Origin: Clostridium sp. | GTDB lineage: Bacteria; Bacillota; Clostridia; Clostridiales; Clostridiaceae | DNA length: 34,870 bases | NCBI GenBank assembly: GCA_031292145.1 | Contig: JARLHR010000057.1 | Coordinates: 1-34,870 of the forward strand | Reading direction: 5' to 3' | Shown here: in pieces, positions 8,310-15,632 of the stretch | Position numbering within the stretch: the first letter of the stretch is position 1 | Layout: every line of letters starts with the position of its first letter | Notes under the pieces: model-generated | What the model saw: only the letters and a program-made list of their open reading frames with translations | What the model was told of the DNA's origin: nothing | Databases searched by the model: none | Translations under genes and position numbers: made by a program

Positions 8310-8864
8310 TTATTTAAAATAAAGTATTATATTTTGAAATATTGCTCTATTGTTATTTGTATTCTTATATACATGTGGCTTATTGGCCATAAATTTAATA
8401 GAATTCCCCTTTTGTAATATAAATTTAATATCATTTATATTTAATTCAATTTCCCCTTCGGTAACTATAATGTATTCTTCAACCCCGTTGTTATGAGGTG
8501 TTGATATATGATTGCATCCTGGTTCTAACTCTATAGTAAATATTTCAAACCCCTTGTTTGCATCAAACGGAAAAATTGGATATAATCTCATTCTATTATT
8601 ATCTTCGATTATTGGACTAATCTCATCTTGATCTACTATTTTCAAATCATCTTGATTTTCATCAATAAAAAATGAAAAGGAAACTTTTAATCCTGTAGCA
8701 ATTTTCCAGAGTGTCGAAACCGTTGGGTTTGATTGTCCCCTTTCAATTTGACCCAACATTGCCTTACTAACGCCTGTTAACTTTGTTACTTCATCTAAAC
8801 TTAAATTTCTTTTATTACGTATATCTCTTAATTTATTTCCTATAATTAAATTCAAATTCTTCAT
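8310..8864 (-). CDS. XRE-cupin transcriptional regulator
   Basis: The ATG at 8864 (184 residues) is seven bases after GGAG. Residues about 8-63 are an XRE helix-turn-helix (LRDIRNKRNLSLDEVTKLTG, 'SKAMLGQIERGQSNPTVSTLWKIA'). Residues about 110-183 are a single cupin barrel with 'PHNNGVEEYIIVTEGEIEL'. This two-domain architecture is a common repressor type in which the cupin senses a small ligand. The gene is divergent from the EmrE-like transporter at 9028, and the shared intergenic region holds a palindrome over the transporter's -35 element. The simplest reading is a local repressor of the exporter. The ligand is unknown. Confidence 0.88.
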   Translation of the reverse strand: MKNLNLIIGNKLRDIRNKRNLSLDEVTKLTGVSKAMLGQIERGQSNPTVSTLWKIATGLKVSFSFFIDENQDDLKIVDQDEISPIIEDNNRMRLYPIFPFDANKGFEIFTIELEPGCNHISTPHNNGVEEYIIVTEGEIELNINDIKFILQKGNSIKFMANKPHVYKNTNNNRAIFQNIILYFK

Positions 8865-8897
8865 CAATTAACTCCTTTTATCAACTTTAATTTGTAT

Positions 8898-8988
8898 GTT
8901 ATAACATATGTTTTTCTACAATAACATATTGTTATAACAAAACATATACTGTATAATATAACGCATAATATATATTATAACATACATG
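8898..8988 (+). promoter_or_regulatory. Promoter of the EmrE-like transporter with overlapping operator repeats
   Basis: A near-consensus vegetative promoter is visible: -35 TTGTTA at 8929-8934, a 17-base spacer and -10 TATAAT at 8952-8957. The -35 lies inside the perfect palindrome TTGTTATAACAA (8929-8940). Related sequences flank it: GTTATAACATATG at 8898-8910 and TTATAACATACATG at 8975-8988. This arrangement suits cooperative binding by the divergent XRE-cupin protein. Confidence 0.65.
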
Positions 8989-9027
8989 TTTGGTATAGCT
9001 AAAATTTATAATATGAGGAGTTTAATA

Positions 9028-9963
9028 ATGACAAGAGCATTTATATTAGGAATAGCTGCATCCTTCTTTTTTGCATTTACTTTCATTCTTAATCAACAGA
9101 TGAATGTTTCTGGTGGCAGTTGGCTTTGGAGTTCATCACTTAGATATATTTTTATGTTACCCATTTTACTTACTATCATGATTATAAAAAATCAATTATT
9201 TGACGTATTGAATGATATAATTAAAAAACCTATTCAATGGATTATGTGGAGTACAGTCGGTTTTGGTTTATTTTATGCACCTTTAAGCTTTGCCTCAATA
9301 TATGGTGCCTCATGGTTAGTTGCAGGAACTTGGCAGATAACCATTATTGCTGGAGCCCTTATGTCTCCATTATTTTTTAGAACTATTGAAACAAAAAACG
9401 GAAACTATAAGGTAAGAAATGAAATCCCCAAGAAATCCATTCTAATTTCTGCAATAATTTTGCTAGGTATATTTTTAATGCAATATGTAGAGGCGGAAAA
9501 TATCTTTAGTTCTAAGACATTATTAGGTATTGTGCCAGTTATATTAGCTGCCTTTGCTTATCCACTTGGTAATCGTAAAATGATAGAAGTTTGTGATAAT
9601 AAATTTAACACATTCCAAAGAGTTTTTGGCATGACATTATGTAGCATTCCATTTTGGATACTCATATCAATCGCTGGTGTATTATCTGTTGGTCTGCCCA
9701 GTAATGGACAAATTCTACAATCTCTAATAGTCGCTGTTTTTTCCGGAATTATTGCGACAATACTATTTTTTAAAGCAACAGATATAGTAAGTCATGATAC
9801 GCATAAATTAGCAGTCATAGAATCAACTCAGTCTGGTGAAGTAATATTTACATTGCTTGGAGGAATACTCATATTTCATGATAAATCTCCAAGCTTAATT
9901 GGCATAATAGGAATAATCCTAGTGGTTACTGGAATGATTTTGAATAACCTCATTGATTCTTAA
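9028..9963 (+). CDS. EmrE-type multidrug resistance efflux transporter family protein (DMT superfamily)
   Basis: I choose the ATG at 9028 (311 residues), seven bases after AGGAG, over an ATG 42 bases earlier without a ribosome site. About ten hydrophobic segments span the protein. The first ('FILGIAASFFFAFTFILNQ') and the repeated 'GAS' loop ('FASIYGASWLVAGTWQITI') fit the drug/metabolite transporter superfamily, in the branch annotated as multidrug resistance efflux transporters. It acts in the cytoplasmic membrane, probably as a proton-coupled exporter; the substrate is unknown. Control by the divergent XRE-cupin regulator is likely, and a strong hairpin terminator follows the stop. Confidence 0.82.
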   Translation: MTRAFILGIAASFFFAFTFILNQQMNVSGGSWLWSSSLRYIFMLPILLTIMIIKNQLFDVLNDIIKKPIQWIMWSTVGFGLFYAPLSFASIYGASWLVAGTWQITIIAGALMSPLFFRTIETKNGNYKVRNEIPKKSILISAIILLGIFLMQYVEAENIFSSKTLLGIVPVILAAFAYPLGNRKMIEVCDNKFNTFQRVFGMTLCSIPFWILISIAGVLSVGLPSNGQILQSLIVAVFSGIIATILFFKATDIVSHDTHKLAVIESTQSGEVIFTLLGGILIFHDKSPSLIGIIGIILVVTGMILNNLIDS

Positions 9964-9968
9964 AAAAT

Positions 9969-10020
9969 TAAAAGTTAGATATGTTTTATATACGGCAAGC
10001 ATACCTGACTTTTAGTTTTA
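9969..10020 (+). terminator. Terminator of the EmrE-like transporter
   Basis: TAAAAGTTAGATATG at 9969-9983 pairs with CATACCTGACTTTTA at 10000-10014, with one internal mismatch and one wobble. GTTTTAG follows. Between here and the next gene at 10266 I see nothing further except that gene's AGGGAGAG ribosome site. Confidence 0.7.
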
Positions 10021-10265
10021 GTACATTCTATCTTTATATTTCATTACACTTACTCTTTAATTCCACGTGGTAATTATAATATAAACCTATTTTTCATTTT
10101 CTGCTGTTCCATTTTTTCTACTCTTGGCCTTCTTTTTTTGTTTTTAATAAATACGATGATAATATAAATTCACTTAAAAAGAAAATAGTGAAAAAATGAA
10201 ATCTATTGAATAAATTTATAATTTCAACTCAAACTAATCTTATAAATTAAGGGAGAGTTGATAAT

Positions 10266-10910
10266 ATGTTTTTAGATAGAAAAGATGCCGGAGAAAAGCT
10301 TTCTATAGAACTCGGCAAATTTAAAGATGAAAATCCTATCGTTCTTGCTATTCCAAGAGGTGGCATTGTAACCGCTTATGAAACTATTAAAAGATTTGGA
10401 TTTCAATGGGATTTAATCATTCCAAGAAAAATTGGTGCACCTCATAATAAAGAAATTGCCATCGGTGCTATTTCTTTAGATGGAACATATCTTTTAAATG
10501 AAGAATTTATAGATATTCTGAAAATATCTCATGAGTATATAGAAAAAGAGAGTTTTGAGCAAATAGAAGAAATAAAAAGAAGATTAGTTAAGTATAAAGG
10601 TAACGAAAATTTTCCAGATGTAAAAAATAAAACAGTAATAATTATTGATGATGGCATTGCAACGGGTTTTACTATCCAAGCTGCTATAAATTCAATTAAA
10701 AAACATGATCCACAAAAAATTATCTTAGCTGTACCGGTAGCACCGCAAGATACAATTTCTCAATTAGGAAAAATTGTGGATGAAGTTATATGCCTACTTA
10801 TACCTAATGAGTTTTATGCTGTCGGTTTGCATTATAAAAATTTTGACCAAACTACTGATGAAGAAGTTTTCGGCATCATACGCGAATTGAAGAAAATCCA
10901 ATTTATCTAA
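10266..10910 (+). CDS. Phosphoribosyltransferase family protein
   Basis: The 214-residue protein starts at an ATG after AAGGGAGAG. Near the N-terminus 'VLAIPRGGIVTAYE' is the first strand and loop of the type I phosphoribosyltransferase fold. 'VIIIDDGIATGFT' at 124-136 is the PRPP-binding signature (two acidic residues followed by a glycine/threonine loop). Between them 'PRKIGAPHNKEIAIGAIS' is the pattern of the widespread subgroup annotated simply as phosphoribosyltransferases; the nucleobase or other acceptor is not known. It sits alone with a doubtful short ORF two bases downstream. Confidence 0.85.
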   Translation: MFLDRKDAGEKLSIELGKFKDENPIVLAIPRGGIVTAYETIKRFGFQWDLIIPRKIGAPHNKEIAIGAISLDGTYLLNEEFIDILKISHEYIEKESFEQIEEIKRRLVKYKGNENFPDVKNKTVIIIDDGIATGFTIQAAINSIKKHDPQKIILAVPVAPQDTISQLGKIVDEVICLLIPNEFYAVGLHYKNFDQTTDEEVFGIIRELKKIQFI

Positions 10911-10912
10911 TA

Positions 10913-11044
10913 ATGCATAAACATATCCATCCCAAAGCAAATCCAAAAATCCTTGAACATGTTTTAGAGAATCTTAATCATGTTACTAATTACGATTATA
11001 AAATAAGGCACATGAAAGAAAATAACAAGTCCAAAATGCCATGA
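10913..11044 (+). pseudogene. Short ORF running into a MITE copy, probably a truncated gene
   Basis: An ATG two bases after the phosphoribosyltransferase stop opens 43 codons. The first 31 ('MHKHIHPKANPKILEHVLEN', then NLNHVTNYDYK) look like ordinary protein. The rest is encoded by the terminal repeat of the element that begins at 11006. The element may have truncated a small gene in an operon with the phosphoribosyltransferase. I do not recognise the protein, and no continuation is visible past 11247. Confidence 0.35.
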
Positions 11045-11247
11045 TTATTTTTCATCAGACAAGGAAACAGATTGGTCTCATAGCGGGCCTATTAGGATAA
11101 TCTGCTGACGCAGTATGATGGAAAATGGGCACATTAGAAAAAAGCAGCTATGCACTTATGAAAAGAGCAGCTATGCTGCAATACGGAACTTTTCTGCATA
11201 TAAGAACTTTTCTAGCAGATGGACTTGTTATTTTTTTGAATATGCCT
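11006..11247 (-). mobile_element. MITE-like element, copy 2 (about 242 bp)
   Basis: The terminal inverted repeats are the best preserved of the three copies: left AGGCACATGAAAGAAAATAA, and right, read inward on the minus strand, AGGCATATTCAAAAAAATAA. Both continue CAAGTCC. Module A (CTGCATATAAGAAC and two AGCAGCTATGC units) is on the right, so the element is inverted relative to copy 1. Module B (about 11050-11130) keeps the same plus-strand orientation as in copy 1, so it is inverted relative to module A. Its stem is closed by TGATGAAAAAT-type sequence that differs from copy 1 but still pairs. Confidence 0.75.
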
Positions 11248-11255
11248 AACTTAAT

Positions 11256-11285
11256 GAATGCACTAAGAATTGACTTAGTGCATTC
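11256..11285. terminator. 12-bp hairpin between MITE copy 2 and the SASP gene
   Basis: GAATGCACTAAG pairs perfectly with CTTAGTGCATTC around a 6-base loop. It lies 16 bases past the SASP stop on the minus strand. The T-tract is poor on the minus strand (ATTAAGTT) and better on the plus strand (TTATTTTTT, 15 bases on). It is probably the SASP terminator, and possibly works in both directions. Confidence 0.55.
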
Positions 11286-11300
11286 TCACTTAATTATTTT

Positions 11301-11507
11301 TTATAGCCCTTGTTCATAACTTTCTATCATTCTCTTCACCATTTCTCCACCAACGCTTCCGTTTTGTCTTGAAGAAAGGTTTCCTTTATCTGTGCTTTCA
11401 TAATTTGATAATCCAATTTCTGATGCAACCTCGGTTTTTAATCTGTTTAAACCTGCCTTTGCTTCTGGTACTAAAGTTCTGTTTCTTCCACTATTGTTTG
11501 ATCCCAT
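11301..11507 (-). CDS. Alpha/beta-type small acid-soluble spore protein
   Basis: A 68-residue protein after a strong AAAGGAGG. It has the two family signatures: 'KTEVASEIGL', which includes the site cut by the germination protease GPR, and 'NGSVGGEMVKRMIESYEQ', the DNA-binding helix-turn region. These proteins coat spore DNA, hold it in an A-like form and protect it from UV, and later supply amino acids at germination. Expression is expected in the forespore under sigma-G, but I cannot mark a convincing promoter. Paralogues are usually scattered in the genome; this copy is flanked by a MITE-like element. Confidence 0.93.
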   Translation of the reverse strand: MGSNNSGRNRTLVPEAKAGLNRLKTEVASEIGLSNYESTDKGNLSSRQNGSVGGEMVKRMIESYEQGL

Positions 11508-11754
11508 ATCTACATACCTCCTTTAGTAATAACTTTGCTCCACAATTAAAATAAATTCTTTTCATAACTTATTTTAAATTTGCTTTGCAGTATTATATTA
11601 ACCATCATGAAAAATATTAATCTATAAAATTGTTAGCAAAAGTAGTATTGAAAAACTCTATTAGATAAGTTTTGCTACTTTTCCTTCCTATATTATATAA
11701 AAACATAAAAATGTATAAAAAGTTTTTGAGATATGTGTTACTTTACCAGTTTCA

Positions 11755-13872
11755 TTAAAAATATATATCTGAAAATTCAATATCCACCGCTTCAGCACTA
11801 TTTTTTTCATAAAGTATGCGATTTTTCATTTCTTCAGACAATTTATGTTCTTTACTATCAAGAGGAAAAGTTAATAAAAATTCTGAACCATTATGAAGTT
11901 TACTTTTACATGTTATAGTTCCTTTTTGTAATTCTACAAGAGATTTAACAAGAGATAAACCTATTCCGCTACCTTCATTTTTTCTCGATAAGCTTGTATC
12001 AACTTTTTGGAATCTATCAAAAATTTTCTTCTGCATTTCTTCTGGTATTCCTATACCATCGTCCTTTACACTAATCGCTACATTTTGAGAATCCGGTTGA
12101 TAAATATAAATCTTAATAGTTCCATTTTCTTTTCCATACTTTACGGAATTTGATAATAAATTTAATATTATTCTTTCAACTAAATTAATATCGCAGTTAA
12201 TATATAATTCTTCCATTTCAGTGTCAAACACTAAATTCATTCTTTTATTCTCTACATAAGTCTTAATTGATAAGGTTATATCTTCAACTTCACTTACAAT
12301 GTTCTCCAGTTTAAATAATGGCTTAAAAAAACCTGCTTCTATTCTAGATATATCAATAATATTATTAACAAGCCTAATTAACCGTAGGCAGTTTTGCTTA
12401 ATTATTTTATTATATTTTGAAATGTTATCTACGCTTAAATTATCCTTATATACACTTTCTAACTGCAAGACAGAATAAATAACATTTAATGGTGTTCTCA
12501 GTTCATGAGAAATATTAGTAAAGAATTCACTTCTGGCCTCTAATAAAGAGTGTTCATTAATTACTTCCTTTTTATTATAATCAATACAGTTAGATAAGAT
12601 ATTTAATGCATTATAAATACATTTAGCCATAATTTTACAGGAATCGTAGCCGCATGCTAAGCAGTTAATATTTCTAGACTCCTCAGTTGGCTTATTCATT
12701 TTAATAAATATTTCATCATATTCTTCGTCAGAAGGTTCAATTATATCGTTAACAATAATACTGTTATCATATAGTCTTTTAAAATCCTTAAGTTTTAGTT
12801 CTTTATCAAAATACTCGTGTGACGAATCTGTTTTATTTAAAGTAACATCTTCACTATTATTTGCTTTTTTTTCATTTCTTAATTGATTTAACTTATAGTC
12901 AACTTCATCGATGTTAGCAAAATTTTTACACTTATTGCAAGTGCCTGTACCAAAATTACAACCATAAGAACAATTGAGTATATCTACCACTAACGGTACT
13001 TGTTTATTTTGTTTTAAATTATTGCTATAATCTTCAAGATAATTATAAGCATCCTTGGGTCCATTTATTTGTCTAATCCATGCATCCTTTATATATAATT
13101 CGATATTTTCCTTTAAGCCTCCTGGTCTACTAAAAAGAAAACCAAAATTACAATCTATATTATCATAATTATATTCATAGTAATTTGAGATATCTACATT
13201 GTTAGCTTCTAAATACTCTTCAATTTTTTTAAAGGTTACATTATATTTTACATAACTATAAGTATTTTTATCATCAATTTCATCCGCTTTTGACAAGCAT
13301 GGTGATAAAAATGCAATATCATCATCTATATTTGCATATTTCTTAATGTAAATAGCTACGCATAACATTGGACTATGTATAGGTGCAAGTTTATCGATTA
13401 GCTCTGGTTTATATTTTTGTATATAGTTTACAATTGAGGAGCATGGGTTAGCTATTATTGTATTTAAGCTGCCTTCTTTTAGTATTTTAGTATAGGCCCA
13501 AATAGCTATGTCAGCGCCAAAAGATACATCATAAATAAAGTTTACCCCTAGGCTTTTTAAGTAACCAAATAACTTTTTATATTCATGAAAATTTACCATA
13601 ATAGAAGGTGCAGCAATTATTGATATTTTCTTCCCCTTCAATAAATCTTCAAAAAATATTTCTGTATCATCTTTATAATATCTAGCCCCATGCTCACACC
13701 CCTTAATACATTCTCCGCAATGAATGCATCTTTCAGAGTTTACTTTTATTTTATTATTTCCATCAATAAGGTAAGCAATATTGGCACCTGGAACTGGACA
13801 ATTGCTAAGACACTTATTACAGCCTACACATTTTTCTTCATCTAAGTATATTCGTTCTACAAATTTGTACAT
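11755..13872 (-). CDS. Soluble [FeFe]-hydrogenase-like sensor histidine kinase
   Basis: A 705-residue protein with a strong AGGAGG site. Domains in order: two [4Fe-4S] ferredoxin motifs (Cys 15-18-21-25 and 49-52-55-59); an [FeFe]-hydrogenase H-cluster-like domain (about 80-320); a further four-cysteine Fe-S motif (Cys 404, 407, 412 and 429, with 418 also possible); then a kinase core with H-box 'NISHELRTP' (His456), N-box near Asn575, G1 'DDGIGIP' and G2 'GSGIGL'. The three H-cluster loops are recognisable: 'IIANPCSS' (Cys144), 'LSPCLSKADE' (Cys192, Lys195, Glu198) and 'NCSYGCNFGTG' (Cys301, Cys305). All four cluster ligands are kept, but the proton-transfer Cys of TSCCP is Pro143. No transmembrane segment is seen. 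It is probably a cytosolic H2 or redox sensor. No response regulator is adjacent, so the partner is unknown. Confidence 0.88.
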   Translation of the reverse strand: MYKFVERIYLDEEKCVGCNKCLSNCPVPGANIAYLIDGNNKIKVNSERCIHCGECIKGCEHGARYYKDDTEIFFEDLLKGKKISIIAAPSIMVNFHEYKKLFGYLKSLGVNFIYDVSFGADIAIWAYTKILKEGSLNTIIANPCSSIVNYIQKYKPELIDKLAPIHSPMLCVAIYIKKYANIDDDIAFLSPCLSKADEIDDKNTYSYVKYNVTFKKIEEYLEANNVDISNYYEYNYDNIDCNFGFLFSRPGGLKENIELYIKDAWIRQINGPKDAYNYLEDYSNNLKQNKQVPLVVDILNCSYGCNFGTGTCNKCKNFANIDEVDYKLNQLRNEKKANNSEDVTLNKTDSSHEYFDKELKLKDFKRLYDNSIIVNDIIEPSDEEYDEIFIKMNKPTEESRNINCLACGYDSCKIMAKCIYNALNILSNCIDYNKKEVINEHSLLEARSEFFTNISHELRTPLNVIYSVLQLESVYKDNLSVDNISKYNKIIKQNCLRLIRLVNNIIDISRIEAGFFKPLFKLENIVSEVEDITLSIKTYVENKRMNLVFDTEMEELYINCDINLVERIILNLLSNSVKYGKENGTIKIYIYQPDSQNVAISVKDDGIGIPEEMQKKIFDRFQKVDTSLSRKNEGSGIGLSLVKSLVELQKGTITCKSKLHNGSEFLLTFPLDSKEHKLSEEMKNRILYEKNSAEAVDIEFSDIYF

Positions 13873-13980
13873 TATTAATTCCTCCTGAAGGTTAAAGCGT
13901 TCTAATTGGGGTCACTCTAAAATCTATCAGATTTTTAATTACAGTACCTCTTAATAATGCTTTTTCTTAAAATTATTGAT

Positions 13981-14156
13981 ACGACATATTCAAAAAATAG
14001 CAAGTCAGTGAGCTAGCTATTCTATTTTGTGTCATACATCCTTGTCTGACGCAAAATAGACACATTAAAAAGAGCAGCTATGCTGCAATACGAAACTTTT
14101 CTGCATATAAGAACATCTCATCGCATCTTTGACTTGTTATTTTCTTTCATATGCCT
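13981..14156 (-). mobile_element. MITE-like element, copy 3 (about 176 bp, internally shortened)
   Basis: Terminal repeats: left ACGACATATTCAAAAAATAG, right (minus strand) AGGCATATGAAAGAAAATAA, both continuing CAAGTC. Module A (CTGCATATAAGAACATCTCA and GCAGCTATGCTGC) lies on the right, so the copy is inverted relative to copy 1 and has only one of the two hairpin units. Module B is reduced to its closing stem, TATTTTGTGTCA / TGACGCAAAATA with a short loop. It lies about 110 bases upstream of the sensor kinase start, between the kinase and its likely upstream promoter region. Confidence 0.72.
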
Positions 14157-14577
14157 AAATATAAATAATAAAATGTTTTTTTAATTACTATTACTAAATC
14201 TTTTTTCTTATGATATATACTTTTTACATCCTTTACATAATCTATGAACTTAATTACAAGTAAACATTCATAAAATACAAACCATAACTTTAATAATATG
14301 ATTTTTTTTAGAATAGTGCTAACCTATATACATTTTATATATAATATTTAACAATTTAAAACTTGTAAAATGTCCCATTGATTAATGCGTTAAAATTAAT
14401 TAATTTTAACTTTATTAATATAAATTCTACATCGACATACTATTATAGCATATTTTGTTAAAATTGTGTTAATTAAATTTATTTTTTTATTGCTTTTTTT
14501 CCATATTATACTTCTAGATCATATTTATATTTTATATAACCTCTTTAAATCAATTAAAAAGTGTAGGTGTGCAATTT
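14157..14577. other. AT-rich intergenic region with a 22-bp perfect palindrome
   Basis: No supported gene. At 14389-14410 an uninterrupted palindrome begins GTTAAAATTAA and continues with its exact complement. It has no T-tract on either side, so it looks more like a protein-binding site or cruciform than a terminator. It is 168 bases past the histidine-phosphatase stop. Confidence 0.5.
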
Positions 14578-15315
14578 TTAGGTGGAAAGAATACATTTTG
14601 TACTATTATCCCCTCTTTTTATTGCTTTACCTTTATCGCTATAACTATTATCATTCACAGATTCCACCGTAAGTTTTCTATTTTCATATATTATCTTAGA
14701 TATGCTTGAATTATCCAAATCTCTTACGTTAAAACTCTTGTCCAAATAATCAATAATTAATCTAATAATTCCTCCATGTCCTACTATAAGTACATTTCCT
14801 CCATCATTCTTGGAATTTTCAATACATATGCTCTTTATCGTTTTCATAAGTCTTTTTATCACTGTATCATAATCTTCTGCTTGTTTTGTTTCATCTAACG
14901 CAGCACATGAATTACAATATTCCTTTTGAAAATCATATTTTTGTTCCGCTTCTTGAATGGAACTTACATTAAGGAACTTTAATATATCATTAAATTGTAT
15001 ACGTTCAAGCTCTCCTTCATATTTTCCAAAACACACTTCTCTTAAACCTTCAAGTTCTTTTAATTCCAAATTGCTACTTGCCTGATTTTCTTTTATAACT
15101 ATTTGGGCAGTCTTTATCGCTCGGCCCAAGTCACTACTATACACTGCTTCAAATTTAATATCGCTTAATCCAAGTCCAGTATTTACGGCAACCTCAATTC
15201 CGTCCTTAGTTAGAACCCCATCACACCAACCTTGAGTTCTTCCTGCTTTGTTTAAAATAGTTTGTCCATGTCTCATAAAATATAAAATAACTTTTCCATT
15301 ATTCGTATTACTCAT
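14578..15315 (-). CDS. Histidine phosphatase (phosphoglycerate-mutase-like) family protein
   Basis: The 245-residue protein begins after GGAGGATAA. 'FMRHGQT' at 13-19 holds the phospho-accepting His16 and the Arg15 of the RHG signature. 'YSSDLGRAIKTAQ' and 'GLREVCFGKYEGE' are typical of the cofactor-independent phosphatase branch, and 'LIVGHGGIIR' supplies the second catalytic His. It is expected to remove phosphate from a small soluble metabolite in the cytosol; the substrate cannot be told from sequence. The last 20 or so residues are a charged tail beyond the fold. Confidence 0.87.
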   Translation of the reverse strand: MSNTNNGKVILYFMRHGQTILNKAGRTQGWCDGVLTKDGIEVAVNTGLGLSDIKFEAVYSSDLGRAIKTAQIVIKENQASSNLELKELEGLREVCFGKYEGELERIQFNDILKFLNVSSIQEAEQKYDFQKEYCNSCAALDETKQAEDYDTVIKRLMKTIKSICIENSKNDGGNVLIVGHGGIIRLIIDYLDKSFNVRDLDNSSISKIIYENRKLTVESVNDNSYSDKGKAIKRGDNSTKCILST

Positions 15316-15335
15316 TTATCCTCCATAATTAAATT

Positions 15336-15463
15336 TTATTTATTCGCTGATATTATCGTACCCATTATTAAAGCTAGGTCATCATTATTGTCGTAGATTT
15401 TTTGATGTTTTTGTAAGTATTGATTGAACATAAAATTTCTTCATTATTTAATACATTTGCCAT
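15336..15463 (-). pseudogene. Frameshifted small ORF of unknown function
   Basis: An ATG at 15463 with TTAGGAG upstream opens 'MANVLNNEEILCSINT'. It then runs to a TAG at 15374 as a 29-residue product. A one-base shift at about 15415 would instead continue 'LQKHQKIYDNNDDLALIMG' and TIISANK to a TAA at 15336, giving about 42 residues of natural composition. The good ribosome site and protein-like second frame suggest a small gene that has taken a single-base change, or a sequencing error. Not recognised. Confidence 0.4.
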
Positions 15464-15632
15464 AATTTTATTCTCCTAACAATATATTAACTTCAGATAA
15501 TATCGTATTATCCTAATTGTTAATTTATTTAATCATTACCTATTATAACATAATTCCCCAAAGATGTTATATCTGATATTGTTTATTATATATGAAAATC
15601 CACTATTCCATTCCAAAGATCATTCGAGCGCA

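Noticed and set aside
8898-8988. CRISPR-like or iteron-like array from the repeated TTATAACA units
   Set aside because: Only three irregularly spaced units overlapping a promoter; operator sites explain them better.
11125-11319. Plus-strand frame across MITE copy 2 and the hairpin
   Set aside because: It lies over the repeat element and terminator, lacks a ribosome site, and is antisense to the SASP gene end.
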